Source: Candidatus Amarobacter glycogenicus
GTDB taxonomy: Bacteria; Chloroflexota; Dehalococcoidia; Tepidiformales; Tepidiformaceae
NCBI GenBank assembly: GCA_016719395.1
Contig: JADJZF010000006.1
Location: 148,501-212,500, forward strand
Direction: 5' to 3'
DNA: 64,000 bases
Shown here piece by piece: positions 51,376 through 60,304 of the stretch. The notes under the pieces were generated by a model, which saw only the letters and a list, made by a program, of their open reading frames with translations, had not been told where the DNA came from and did not search any database. The translations under genes and the position numbers were made by a program. How positions within the stretch are numbered: the first letter of the stretch is position 1; each line of letters starts with the position of its first letter.

Positions 51376-52733
51376 CAGGCCGAAGACTCCTCAGCTGGCG
51401 AACGGCGCTGGAAGGGGCGTGCCGGGACTCCGGCAACTGTTTCGCCGGGCGCGACGTCTCGGGTTACCACGGAACCGGTCGCGGTGTACGCCCTGGCGCC
51501 GATCGTCACCGGGGCAATGAGCATGGTGTCGCAACCGATGAAGGCGTCCTCGCCGATTGTCGTCCGGTGTTTGTGCTCGCCGTCGTAGTTGCAGGTGATC
51601 GAACCCGCGGCGATGTTCGCCCGTGCCCCGATATCCGCGTCGCCCATGTAGCTAAAGTGGTGCATCTTCACGCCCGGGCCGACCCGCGAGTTCTTCACTT
51701 CGGCGTAGTTGCCGATTTGGCAGTCATCACCGATCACTGCTCCACCGCGAATGTGGGAAAACGGCCCCACCGCGCACCGCGCGCCGATGGTCGAGTCCTC
51801 GACAACCGAATTCTGCACGGAGGTGTCGTCTCCGATGCTGGCATTCCGCAGCGTCGTCTCGGGGCCGATGACCGCTCCGGTTGAGATAGCCGACCTGCCG
51901 AGGATGTGCGTGTTCGGGAGAATCGTCACGTCTGTTTCGATCGAGGCGGCGGCGTCGATGTAGGTTGTCGCCGGGTCGCTGATCGTGACGCCGGCCAGCA
52001 TGTGCCGATCGAGCACGCGGCGGCGCATCGCCGTCTCGGCCTCTGCGAGCTTCAGCCGGTCATCCACGCCGAGTGCTTCAATGGCGTCGGCAGGGGCCGT
52101 TGCGCCCGGGGTGCCGAGCTCGGACGCCATCGCCACCAGGTGGGTCAGGTAGTACTCGCCCCTGGCGCTCACGGGTACCGCTGGAAGCGTGCGCCAGAGC
52201 CATGCGGCATCGAAGACGTACTGCCCGGCGTTGATTTCCGCGGGTCCGTCCGCGCCGTCGTAGTCGGCTGCTTCAATGATCGCCACGGGGTCGCCTGCGC
52301 CGTCGCGCAGGACGCGCCCGAGACGGCCCGGGTCAGCGACAACGCAGGATACGAACGCCAGCGGGCGGATGATCCGCGCGTCGCGCAGGCGGCCCAGGAG
52401 TTCATCGGTGATGAGCGGGCAGTCCCCGTTCAGGACCATTACTTCGTCACAGCCCGCCATTGCTTCACGGCAGCGAAGTACTGCATCCCCCGTGCCGTTC
52501 AGTTCGGTCTGTTCGACGAACGACACGTCCGGCGCGCCAAGGGCGTCCCTCACGGCTTCGGACTGGTGGCCGACGACGACGGCGATGGTGCGGGGCTGTA
52601 GCTCCCGTGCCGCGTTGATAACGTGGATGCCCATGGGCACGCCGCAAACCGGATGGAGGACTTTGTGCAGGCGGGACTTCATACGGGTCCCCATGCCTGC
52701 GGCGAGGACGATGACACCCAGATTGGCGCTCAC
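51375..52733 (-). CDS. glmU: Bifunctional GlmU (UDP-GlcNAc pyrophosphorylase / glucosamine-1-phosphate acetyltransferase)
   Basis: 452 aa from GTG 52733, with GAGGGG 7 nt upstream, preferred over the ATG-free extension to 52760. The uridylyltransferase domain starts V-I-V-L-A-A-G-M-G-T-R-M and has L-N-G-T-G-D-A; the C-terminal left-handed beta-helix has hexapeptide repeats, with acetyltransferase residues in N-Y-A-E-V-K-N-S and N-Y-D-G. Makes UDP-GlcNAc for peptidoglycan. First gene of the glmU-CBS-dprA-topA run. Confidence 0.94.
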   Translation of the reverse strand: MSANLGVIVLAAGMGTRMKSRLHKVLHPVCGVPMGIHVINAARELQPRTIAVVVGHQSEAVRDALGAPDVSFVEQTELNGTGDAVLRCREAMAGCDEVMVLNGDCPLITDELLGRLRDARIIRPLAFVSCVVADPGRLGRVLRDGAGDPVAIIEAADYDGADGPAEINAGQYVFDAAWLWRTLPAVPVSARGEYYLTHLVAMASELGTPGATAPADAIEALGVDDRLKLAEAETAMRRRVLDRHMLAGVTISDPATTYIDAAASIETDVTILPNTHILGRSAISTGAVIGPETTLRNASIGDDTSVQNSVVEDSTIGARCAVGPFSHIRGGAVIGDDCQIGNYAEVKNSRVGPGVKMHHFSYMGDADIGARANIAAGSITCNYDGEHKHRTTIGEDAFIGCDTMLIAPVTIGARAYTATGSVVTRDVAPGETVAGVPARPFQRRSPAEESSA

Positions 52734-52805
52734 AGCCCGGCCCCTCGCGGCGAGCGCCACACGAAACGAGCGTCAAACAAGCGGGTCGTACTGGGAGGCT
52801 CTGAG

Positions 52806-52880
52806 TCAGTGCACATAAGGGACGCCAGTTACCGCGTCCACGGTCATCGTGGGGCGGCCATGGGGGCATGTCAAGGGATT
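52806..52880 (-). pseudogene. Possible remnant of the MutL C-terminus
   Basis: A minus-strand frame ending at TGA 52806 encodes N-P-L-T-C-P-H-G-R-P-T-M-T-V in its last 24 codons. C-P-H-G-R-P-T is the C-terminal motif of MutL/PMS2-type endonucleases. Upstream of it the frame is Arg/Gly-rich and unlike MutL, and no other frame continues the homology before alaS. It is therefore either a deletion scar of mutL or a coincidence. Confidence 0.4.
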
Positions 52881-52975
52881 TTCGCCGCGTTTGGGCCCGC
52901 GATGTCGCCCTGCGCCGGTCTTCGGCCCGCGCTCGCTTCCCCGGCCGCGGCGCCGCCTATTGGGGATTGGGATTA

Positions 52976-53005
52976 TCGACAATGGAACCGGGCGGCACAT
53001 AGGAT
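52976..53005 (+). promoter_or_regulatory. alaS promoter
   Basis: TCGACA (52976-52981), 18-bp spacer, TAGGAT (53000-53005). The ATG is 12 nt after the -10, so the leader would be about 5 nt long. Confidence 0.5.
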
Positions 53006-53017
53006 TCGAGCACTGTT

Positions 53018-55711
53018 ATGACTGACCAGCCCCGTACATCCGACGAAATCCGCGAGGCCTATATCGCATTCTTCCGCGAGAAGGGCCACCAGCTGCTCCC
53101 GCCCTGGCCCCTCGTGCCCATCGGCGACCCGACCTCCATGTTCACCAGCGCCGGCATGCAGCAGTTCAAGCCGATCTTTATGGGAGAACAGGAGGCGCCC
53201 GGCGCACGCGCCGTGACCGTCCAGCGCTGCTTCCGCACCACCGATATCGAGGTTGTCGGCGACCGCAGCCACTGCACGGCCTTCGAGATGATGGGCAACT
53301 TCAGCTTCGGGGATTACTTCAAGAAGGGCGCCATCGAGATGGCGTGGGAGTTGCTCACACAGGTCTACCAGCTCGACCCGGAGCGCCTCCATGCGACGGT
53401 CTACCTCGATGACGAGGATGCCTACGAAGCCTGGCTCGCGGTCGGGCTGCCGGCTGAACGCATCCACCGCCGGGACGAAGACCTGAACTACTGGTTCAGC
53501 TTTCCGAACGGCACGCCCGGCGCCAGTGGCCCGCTCGGCCCCGACAGCGAGATTTACTACGATCTCCACCCCGAGATGGGCGAGGTGGTGCGCGACCTCC
53601 CGCTCGAGGAGATGGAGGCGAAGGGCGTCGGCGTCGGCTATGACGAACGGTACCTCGAGATCTGGAACCTGGTCTTCATGCAGCTGTACCAGCACCCGGA
53701 CGGGCGCCGCGAGCCACTGCCGGCCCAGAACATCGACACCGGCAGCGGTCTCGAACGCGTCGCCATGGTCATCCAGGGCGTGGATTCGGTCTTCGAGACC
53801 GACATCTTCTATCCGATCCTCGCCCAGGCGGCTTCCGAGTTCGACCTGCACTACGAATCGGCGAACGAAAACCTGAAGCACGTTATCCGTGCCATGTCGG
53901 AGCACTGCCGGGCGGCGACGCTGCTCATTGGCGACGGCGTTGTGCCGAGCAATGAAGGCCGCGGGTACGTCCTCCGGCGGGTCATCCGCAGGGCGGTGTA
54001 CCTCGCCCGCAGGGCCGGCCTGAAGCAGCGCTTCACCGCCCGCGTCGGCGGTGTCGTCGTAGATAAGATGGGCGGCTATTACACCCACCTGGTCGAATCC
54101 CGGAAGTTCATCGAGCAGGCCCTTGACGCCGAAGAGGAGCGGTTCGTTCGGACCCTCGCGAGCGGACAGACCCGTCTCGAGGGGCTCCTCGAGCGTCTTG
54201 GCGAATCGGGCTCGACCGTCGTGCCGGGTGAGGAAGCCTTCGCGCTTTACGACACCTTCGGACTGCCGATCGAGCTCACGCGCGAGATAGCCGCGTCCGA
54301 AGGCTTCAGCGTCGACGATGCCGGCTTCGAAACGGCCATGGAAGCGCAGCGCAATCGCGCACGGCAACAGGGTAAGTTCCTCAAGGGCGAGGTTTCCCCG
54401 GCGCTCCAGTCGCTTGGCGAGGAGCACTCCGACTTCATCGGCTACTCCCACATCGAAGGCGATGGCGCCGTCATAGCCATCCTCAAGGGCGGCGTCCTCA
54501 CGGGCATGGTCACCCAGGGAGAAGCCTGCGAAGTGATCCTCACGACCACCCCCTTCTACCCGGAAGGAGGCGGCCAGGTGGGCGACCACGGGAACATTCG
54601 CACCCGCTCCGGCGTCTTTGCCGTAGATGACACCCAGGCCGCCGGCGGAGCGATCATCCACCGGGGCCGCGTCATCGAGGGAGCAATCCGCGTGGCCGAA
54701 ACGGCTCAGGCGACGGTCGACATCGAATGGAGGCATGGATCGGCCCGGAACCACACGGGCACCCACCTGCTCCACGCTGCCCTTCGCCAGGTGCTCGGGA
54801 CGCACGTCCGGCAACAAGGCTCACTCGTCACGCCGGACCGCCTGCGGTTCGACTTCACCCACCTCGAACAGACTCCGCGGTCCGCGCTCGCCGAAGCCCA
54901 GCAGATTGCGAACGAGAAAGTCCGCCACGACCTGGAAGTTGGCTGGCGCACGACCGGCTACCGCCAGGCGGTCGAAGGGGGTGCGCTCGCCTTCTTCGGC
55001 GACAAGTACGGCGCCGATGTCCGCGTCGTCGAGATCCGAGACGCCGACGCCGCGTTCAGCGCCGAACTCTGTGGTGGGACGCACGTCCACCACACGGGCG
55101 AGATCGGTTTCGTCCACATCGTCCGGGAGTCGGCCGTGGCCGCGGGCACCCGCCGCATCGAGGCGCTCACCGGCCGAGCCGCCGAAGCCCACCTCATCGA
55201 ACAGCAGGAACGCCTCCTCAAGATCGCCGACAGGCTGGGGACAGGCCCGTCGGAGATCGAAGAACGGCTCGATGCGATGCAATCCGAGCTGGAGCGCCTG
55301 CGGAAACAGGGCGGCGAACTCCAGCGGCTCCAGGGTGCTTCGCTGAGCGACAGCCTCATCGAAGCGGCCCAGAAGGTCGGCGACGCATTCCTCGTTGTCG
55401 CTCGCGCCGACGCCTCGTCGCTGGATGTCCTGCGCGACATCGCCGATCGAATTCGCACCAGGCTGAAGCCGGCGCTCATCGTGCTCGCCGCCAACATCGA
55501 TGGTCGTCCCGCCTTCCTCGTGGCGGCAACCCCGGACCTGGTCGACCGTGGTGTCCACGCCGGCAACCTCATCCGGGAGATTGCGAAGGTGGCCGGTGGC
55601 GGCGGCGGCGGCCGTCCCGACATCGCCCAGGCCGGCGCGAAGGACGCTTCGCTCATCGATGCGGCACTCGCCGAGGGCCGCAGACGTGCAATGGAGGCAC
55701 TCTCCGGATAA
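53018..55711 (+). CDS. alaS: Alanyl-tRNA synthetase
   Basis: 897 aa. Class II core with F-T-S-A-G-M-Q-Q-F-K near residue 42 and R-C-F-R-T-T-D near 69. The editing domain has zinc/active-site H579-T-G-T-H583 and C-G-G-T-H near 685. The C-Ala domain ends in the A-G-G-G-G-G-G-R-P-D-I-A-Q-A-G motif. Charges tRNA(Ala) and clears mischarged Ser or Gly. First gene of a rightward run: alaS, baseplate-J-like, ruvX, mltG, aroE and onward. Confidence 0.97.
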   Translation: MTDQPRTSDEIREAYIAFFREKGHQLLPPWPLVPIGDPTSMFTSAGMQQFKPIFMGEQEAPGARAVTVQRCFRTTDIEVVGDRSHCTAFEMMGNFSFGDYFKKGAIEMAWELLTQVYQLDPERLHATVYLDDEDAYEAWLAVGLPAERIHRRDEDLNYWFSFPNGTPGASGPLGPDSEIYYDLHPEMGEVVRDLPLEEMEAKGVGVGYDERYLEIWNLVFMQLYQHPDGRREPLPAQNIDTGSGLERVAMVIQGVDSVFETDIFYPILAQAASEFDLHYESANENLKHVIRAMSEHCRAATLLIGDGVVPSNEGRGYVLRRVIRRAVYLARRAGLKQRFTARVGGVVVDKMGGYYTHLVESRKFIEQALDAEEERFVRTLASGQTRLEGLLERLGESGSTVVPGEEAFALYDTFGLPIELTREIAASEGFSVDDAGFETAMEAQRNRARQQGKFLKGEVSPALQSLGEEHSDFIGYSHIEGDGAVIAILKGGVLTGMVTQGEACEVILTTTPFYPEGGGQVGDHGNIRTRSGVFAVDDTQAAGGAIIHRGRVIEGAIRVAETAQATVDIEWRHGSARNHTGTHLLHAALRQVLGTHVRQQGSLVTPDRLRFDFTHLEQTPRSALAEAQQIANEKVRHDLEVGWRTTGYRQAVEGGALAFFGDKYGADVRVVEIRDADAAFSAELCGGTHVHHTGEIGFVHIVRESAVAAGTRRIEALTGRAAEAHLIEQQERLLKIADRLGTGPSEIEERLDAMQSELERLRKQGGELQRLQGASLSDSLIEAAQKVGDAFLVVARADASSLDVLRDIADRIRTRLKPALIVLAANIDGRPAFLVAATPDLVDRGVHAGNLIREIAKVAGGGGGGRPDIAQAGAKDASLIDAALAEGRRRAMEALSG

Positions 55712-55738
55712 CAGCTCCGGTGAGAGCGAGGTGGTGGT

Positions 55739-57322
55739 TTGGCGATGGAGGAACCCGGCTCCCTCTCCGGTGATGACGGGGAAGTGGTCCGCGAAGACGT
55801 CGCCAGCGTCGTCCTCGTCGATCGCGCCGAGGATGTGGCGGCGGTTTGCGGCCGTGTCGATGCCGCGCCGACCTGGGCAGTGGTCATCCACGCGCCTGAA
55901 GGCAACCGCCCCCTCGGCACGGAACTCGGCATGCGGCGTCTCATTCACCACGCCCAGGATGCCGGCAAGGTCATCGCCATCGCGACGCGCTCGGGCGCGC
56001 TGGCTTCTCGCGCCCGCGAACTCGGTGTGCCTGTGGCCCGCAAGCCTCAGCACGTCCGCTGGGATGCAGGCGGCAAGCACGTCATCCGGGCGGGCAAGCT
56101 GAGCCTTGCTGCCCCGAGCGTCGGCCGTTACGTCCAGGTCGCCGTCATCGCCGCGGTCGCGTTCATCGCGCTCTTCCTGGTCCTCGCCATGGCCCCTTCC
56201 GCGACCGTCACGGCGTATCCCCCAACTGAGACGGTGAGCGAGGTCATCACCATCACGGCATCCGAATCGCGCACGGAAGTCGACCTCAAGACGCTCGAAG
56301 CCCCCGCCAGCCGTGTTTCGGCCGAACGGAAGTTCACGCTCGCCGCGAAGACCACCGGGTCGACTCAGGTTGGGACGGTTCCGGCGAAGGCCAGGGTCAC
56401 CATCACCAACTCCACCCAGGCGGCGGTGGCCGTCGCGCAGGGCAGCGTCGTCCTCGCGGGCCCGGAGTTCTTCCCGTTCGTCGTCGATGAGACTGTGACG
56501 GTGCCGGCCGGCGGGGCCGTCGAGGCAAGCGTCACGGCCAGGCGCCCCGGCATCGCGGGCAATGTGCCCGCCGGTACGATCAACGGATGGGAGGCCGAAC
56601 GGCTGCGCTTCCTCGGCTTGACGAATGCCGCGGCGGCGGCGGGCGGCCTGAGCGAGCCTCGGCCGGCTGTCGATCCCAGGGACGTCGCCGGTCTGAACGA
56701 ACTGGCAAAGTCCCTCGAAGGTTCCGAGGCGGTCAAGCAGTCACTCGTGGAAGCCCGGCCGCGCGATGCGGTCTTCATGGGCACTGCTACGAGCCTGCTT
56801 GAACTCGGATCCGCACATCCCGCCGTGGGCACGCCCGCCGATGTCGTCTTTCTCGAAGTGACTGTGACGCTCTCGGCGCTCGCGCTGCTGGAAGGCACTC
56901 TGGACCAGTTGGCCCGCCACGTCCTCTCCGGGCGGGCCGTTGAGGGGGAGTTCGTCCCCGGCACCGTGCGCGCCATCGAGACCGGCGCCCGCCAGCTCGA
57001 TGTCGACACGGCGACGGTGAAGACCGAGCTCCGGGTCCAGGGAGAACTCGCCCGGGGCGTCACGAAGGACGCCATCCGCGATGCGGTGAAGTGGAAGGAG
57101 AAGGACGCCGCGCGGTCGACCCTCTCCGGGCGGTATGGTATTCAGGATGCAGATGTCCGGCTGTCCGGATGGGCGCCGCGGTTGCCGCTCTTTGGGTTCC
57201 GAATCGATGTAACCCTCGCGGTCCGCGAAGCCTCTACAACGGCCGGGTCTGTCCTTCCGCATGGCGCATCAACAATCCCAACCGCAACTGCAACCCCGGC
57301 TGCTGGCGCTGGACCCCGGTGA
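55739..57322 (+). CDS. Membrane-anchored protein with baseplate-J-like extracytoplasmic region
   Basis: 527 aa from TTG 55739 (ATG 55745 also possible); GAGGTGG lies upstream. Residues 20-110 form a cytoplasmic alpha/beta domain with S-R-A-R-E-L-G-V-P-V near 84, one TM helix covers about 122-150, and the rest resembles the baseplate J/gp47-like family seen in Chloroflexi and Actinobacteria (G-T-V-P-A-K-A near 213, G-N-V-P-A-G-T-I near 275, Y-G-I-Q-D-A-D-V near the end). No phage genes are nearby. A role at the cell envelope is inferred from position and topology only. Confidence 0.55.
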   Translation: MAMEEPGSLSGDDGEVVREDVASVVLVDRAEDVAAVCGRVDAAPTWAVVIHAPEGNRPLGTELGMRRLIHHAQDAGKVIAIATRSGALASRARELGVPVARKPQHVRWDAGGKHVIRAGKLSLAAPSVGRYVQVAVIAAVAFIALFLVLAMAPSATVTAYPPTETVSEVITITASESRTEVDLKTLEAPASRVSAERKFTLAAKTTGSTQVGTVPAKARVTITNSTQAAVAVAQGSVVLAGPEFFPFVVDETVTVPAGGAVEASVTARRPGIAGNVPAGTINGWEAERLRFLGLTNAAAAAGGLSEPRPAVDPRDVAGLNELAKSLEGSEAVKQSLVEARPRDAVFMGTATSLLELGSAHPAVGTPADVVFLEVTVTLSALALLEGTLDQLARHVLSGRAVEGEFVPGTVRAIETGARQLDVDTATVKTELRVQGELARGVTKDAIRDAVKWKEKDAARSTLSGRYGIQDADVRLSGWAPRLPLFGFRIDVTLAVREASTTAGSVLPHGASTIPTATATPAAGAGPR

Positions 57323-57710
57323 GGCGCGAATCGGCGTGGCCGTCAGCGATGACCTCGGCCTGTACGCTCACCCGCGACCGGCGATTCGCACTCGCTCCGT
57401 TGCCGAAGCGGTCCGGGCCGTTGTGCGGCTCGTCCAACAGGAAGTCGTTGCCGAGGTGATCGTCGGCCTGCCGCTCACGCTCGCTGGCGCACGTGGCCAC
57501 CAGGCCGAGGCTACCCGGCCGCTGGTCGAAGCGCTTCGGGCGGCCCTGACCGTTCCGGTGCGAGAAATTGACGAGCGGCTCTCTTCCGCGCAGGCCGCCG
57601 CCGCCAGCCCCGGGCTCGGCGGAAAACGCGATGGCTCACTCGATTCGGCCTCCGCTGCGGTCGTCCTCCAGGGCGTGCTCGATGGCAGGCGCCGGGAAGC
57701 CGCCCGATGA
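57261..57710 (+). CDS. ruvX: Putative Holliday junction resolvase / pre-16S rRNA nuclease RuvX (YqgF)
   Basis: 149 aa. L-A-L-D-P-G-E-A-R-I-G-V-A-V-S-D near residue 15 is the RNase H-like first strand, V-G-L-P-L-T-L near 68 the second, and D-E-R-L-S-S near 103 holds the third acidic position. YqgF matures the 5' end of 16S rRNA in E. coli. It overlaps the preceding gene by 62 bp and its stop overlaps the mltG ATG (ATGA). Confidence 0.88.
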   Translation: MAHQQSQPQLQPRLLALDPGEARIGVAVSDDLGLYAHPRPAIRTRSVAEAVRAVVRLVQQEVVAEVIVGLPLTLAGARGHQAEATRPLVEALRAALTVPVREIDERLSSAQAAAASPGLGGKRDGSLDSASAAVVLQGVLDGRRREAAR

Positions 57711-58795
57711 CTCCACGGCTCATTACGCCGATAGGTGCGGTTGGGGTGGCAGTCACCGTCTTCGCGTTGCTTGCTGCGAGTTACTTCCTGGCCAAGACCC
57801 CCGGGGATGTGCTTGGAGAGGACCTCGTCCCGCTGGCACAGGTCGCGACAGACCGGGAGGAGGTTGGATACACCCTTCCGGCTGGGCGTTCCGCCGGAGA
57901 CATCGGGTCGGACCTGGAGCGACTGGGAGTGATCGGCTCCGGCCAGCAGTTCGAGTTCCTCGTCAGCCTCGTGGGCGTCCAGCAGCGGCTCAGCACCGGG
58001 GATTACCTTCTTCGGAAGAACTCATCCGCCCTGACCGTCGTCAGAGAGCTGACCGTAAAGGAGCAAATCCCCGTCCTGAAAGTGACCTTCCCAGAAGGCA
58101 TCCGGATCGAAGAGATGGCCATCATCGCGGAGAAGGCCGGCTTTGGCAGCCGCGAGTCTTTCATGGCGGCCACGAAGGCCGCCGAACTCCCGCCGGGGTT
58201 CGTGGAGGCCTTCCCCGCCGGCGAGTCGCTCCAGGGCTACCTCTTTCCCGATACCTACATCATGCCCGTCGGCTCGACCGCCGAGCTGCTCGTCGACTAC
58301 ATGCTGCGGACGCTCGATCGTCGGTTCTCGCCGGAACTCCGCCTGGCTGCGAAGTCGCAGGGGCTCAACACGCACCAGGCGCTGACGCTCGCCTCCATCG
58401 TCGAGCGCGAGGCAGTGCTCGAACCGGAACGAGCCAGGATAGCCGGCGTCTTCTACAACCGGCTGGCGGCGCAGGACATGCTCGGCGCCGACCCCACCGT
58501 GCAATACGCTGTCTCGCTCATCGCCGGCTCCGTAGAGCAATTCGGTTACTGGAAGAAGGACCTCACACTCGTCGACCTGAAGCTGGCCTCCCCTTACAAC
58601 ACCCGGGAAGTGCCCGGCCTCCCGCCTGGCCCAATCGCCAACCCCGGCCTGGCCTCCATCGAAGCTGTCGCGAATCCCGAGAAGACCGACTTCTACTACT
58701 TCGTTGCCGATGCGAAGGCGAACGATGGTTCTCACGTGTTTGCAGTCACCCTGGCTGAACATGAGCGCAATATTCAGCAGTACGGCACGCCATGA
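57707..58795 (+). CDS. mltG: Endolytic murein transglycosylase MltG
   Basis: 362 aa. One N-terminal TM helix (about 8-30), a LysM-like first half with L-P-A-G-R-S, then the YceG/MltG domain: T-F-P-E-G-I-R near 127, G-Y-L-F-P-D-T-Y near 182, the catalytic E in A-S-I-V-E-R-E-A near 230, V-F-Y-N-R-L and P-Y-N-T-R near 300. Cuts nascent glycan strands outside the membrane. Overlaps ruvX and aroE by 4 nt each. Confidence 0.94.
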   Translation: MTPRLITPIGAVGVAVTVFALLAASYFLAKTPGDVLGEDLVPLAQVATDREEVGYTLPAGRSAGDIGSDLERLGVIGSGQQFEFLVSLVGVQQRLSTGDYLLRKNSSALTVVRELTVKEQIPVLKVTFPEGIRIEEMAIIAEKAGFGSRESFMAATKAAELPPGFVEAFPAGESLQGYLFPDTYIMPVGSTAELLVDYMLRTLDRRFSPELRLAAKSQGLNTHQALTLASIVEREAVLEPERARIAGVFYNRLAAQDMLGADPTVQYAVSLIAGSVEQFGYWKKDLTLVDLKLASPYNTREVPGLPPGPIANPGLASIEAVANPEKTDFYYFVADAKANDGSHVFAVTLAEHERNIQQYGTP

Positions 58796-59631
58796 CCGGG
58801 CGTGTTGGGATCATCGGCCACCCGGTGGCGCATTCGCTCTCGCCAGTGTTCCAGGGAGCGGCCTTCGCGATCTGCGGACTGGATGTCCACTACGAGGCGT
58901 GGGACACACCGCCCGGGAGACTGCCAGAGCGGATCGCGTCGCTCCGCACTCCTGGTTGCCTTGGGGCGAATGTCACCATTCCCCACAAGGAGGCCGTCAT
59001 CCCTTTGCTCGACGAGCTCGGTGGCCTGAGCGCGCGGGTGGGCGCGGTGAACACCATCGTCAATCGCGAAGGACGCCTCTTTGGCTTCAACACCGATGGG
59101 CCGGGCTTCGTTGCCGCCCTGAAGAACGAAGCAGCGTTTGACCCGGCCGGGAAGGACATCCTTCTTCTCGGCGCCGGCGGAGCGGCTCGTGGGATTTCCT
59201 TCGCTCTCGGTGAAGCGCTCTGTCGCTCAGTCACGCTCTGGAACCGCTCTCCGGACCGGGCCTACCGTTTGCTCGCCGAATTGACGGCCGCCGGCGTCCA
59301 CGCCGAATGGCAGGGCTCGCCCGATCCCTGGGGGTTCGACTGCATCGTCAATTGCACATCCGTCGGCATGGAGGGCACCGGCACAGAAACCGCTTCAGCC
59401 TGCGACTTCGCCCGGGCGCGCCCGGAGGCGCTTGCCGTCGACATCGTCTACAAACCAGAAGCGACGGCGTTCCTCAACGCAGCAAGGAACGCTGGATTGC
59501 GCACGCTTGGAGGTCTCCCGATGCTGATCTACCAGGGAGCGCTCGCTTTCGAACTGTGGACCGGCGTGCGCGCACCAGTCGATGTCATGTTCGAGGCCGC
59601 GCGCCAGCGACTCCGGGAGCAGAGCCGATGA
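58792..59631 (+). CDS. aroE: Shikimate dehydrogenase
   Basis: 279 aa. H-S-L-S-P near residue 14, the catalytic K in N-V-T-I-P-H-K-E near 66, N-T-D-G near 99, the NADP loop G-A-G-G-A-A-R near 126, with N-R-S instead of N-R-T, and L-P-M-L-I-Y-Q-G-A near 242. Reduces 3-dehydroshikimate. Translationally coupled to mltG and to the next gene through ATGA overlaps. Confidence 0.94.
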   Translation: MTGRVGIIGHPVAHSLSPVFQGAAFAICGLDVHYEAWDTPPGRLPERIASLRTPGCLGANVTIPHKEAVIPLLDELGGLSARVGAVNTIVNREGRLFGFNTDGPGFVAALKNEAAFDPAGKDILLLGAGGAARGISFALGEALCRSVTLWNRSPDRAYRLLAELTAAGVHAEWQGSPDPWGFDCIVNCTSVGMEGTGTETASACDFARARPEALAVDIVYKPEATAFLNAARNAGLRTLGGLPMLIYQGALAFELWTGVRAPVDVMFEAARQRLREQSR

Positions 59632-60302
59632 TTCTCGTTGGCCTGCTCCTCTTCGCGGTCGTCTTCCTCGGTGTTGGCTGGGCAGTTTCGACGGAGATGT
59701 TCCAGCACCGCGCATGGCGACGCCGGGTCGAGTCCGGCGACACGGACATCGTCGCGGCGCTAGTCGAGGAAGCGCTCGCTTCCTGGCGTCGCGGCCGTCC
59801 CCCGCGCGGCACCCCCGCGAGCCTCTGGGCGGGAGTCCAGGCAGTTCAGCTCATGGCGATCGAAGCGAGCGGCGTTACCCTCTCCACATCAGCCCAGGGC
59901 GAGTTCCGAGCGGAGGGGGCGGCCCGCGTCCAGGTGGCTTCGGCGCTCGATGAGGCGATCGCCCTCGCCGCCAGGCTTCTCGACATGATCATGTACGATG
60001 TGCCCAACCTTCGGCTCGGCTACGTCCGCGTCGATGTGTACTCCACCTTCACCGGAGCCGATGGGACGCCCCAGCAGTTGCCGATCCTGACGGTGACTGG
60101 CGACCGGGCGACCGCCGATGAGATGACCTGGGAAGCCCTTACACCCGAAGAAATCCTCGGCCGCTTCGAGGCCAATTTCCAGCGCGCCCCGAACGGCCAG
60201 CCGTTGCCGATCGAACTGGCGCCCGTCCCCGGTGTTGCGCCTCGGCCAACCGAACAGGCCGCTGCCGAATTCGCCGCCTCGCTCGAACGAAGGGATGGCT
60301 AG
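59628..60302 (+). CDS. Membrane-anchored hypothetical protein in the aro cluster
   Basis: 224 aa from ATG 59628, overlapping the aroE stop. Residues 1-20 form one TM helix (I-L-V-G-L-L-L-F-A-V-V-F), followed by a helical, Arg-rich region (R-A-W-R-R-R-V), then an alpha/beta segment with D-V-P-N-L-R-L-G-Y-V-R-V near 125 and a Pro-rich tail. No family recognised. Its place between aroE and aroC and the overlaps suggest it is co-expressed, not that it is enzymatic. Confidence 0.6.
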   Translation: MILVGLLLFAVVFLGVGWAVSTEMFQHRAWRRRVESGDTDIVAALVEEALASWRRGRPPRGTPASLWAGVQAVQLMAIEASGVTLSTSAQGEFRAEGAARVQVASALDEAIALAARLLDMIMYDVPNLRLGYVRVDVYSTFTGADGTPQQLPILTVTGDRATADEMTWEALTPEEILGRFEANFQRAPNGQPLPIELAPVPGVAPRPTEQAAAEFAASLERRDG

Positions 60303-60304
60303 CA

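Noticed and set aside
52973..54817. 614-codon minus-strand frame across alaS
   Set aside because: Exact antisense of alanyl-tRNA synthetase; no start signal or recognisable motif.
55739..57322. Prophage or phage-tail remnant
   Set aside because: The baseplate-J-like protein has a membrane anchor and sits in a housekeeping operon; no capsid, tail, lysis or integrase genes are near.
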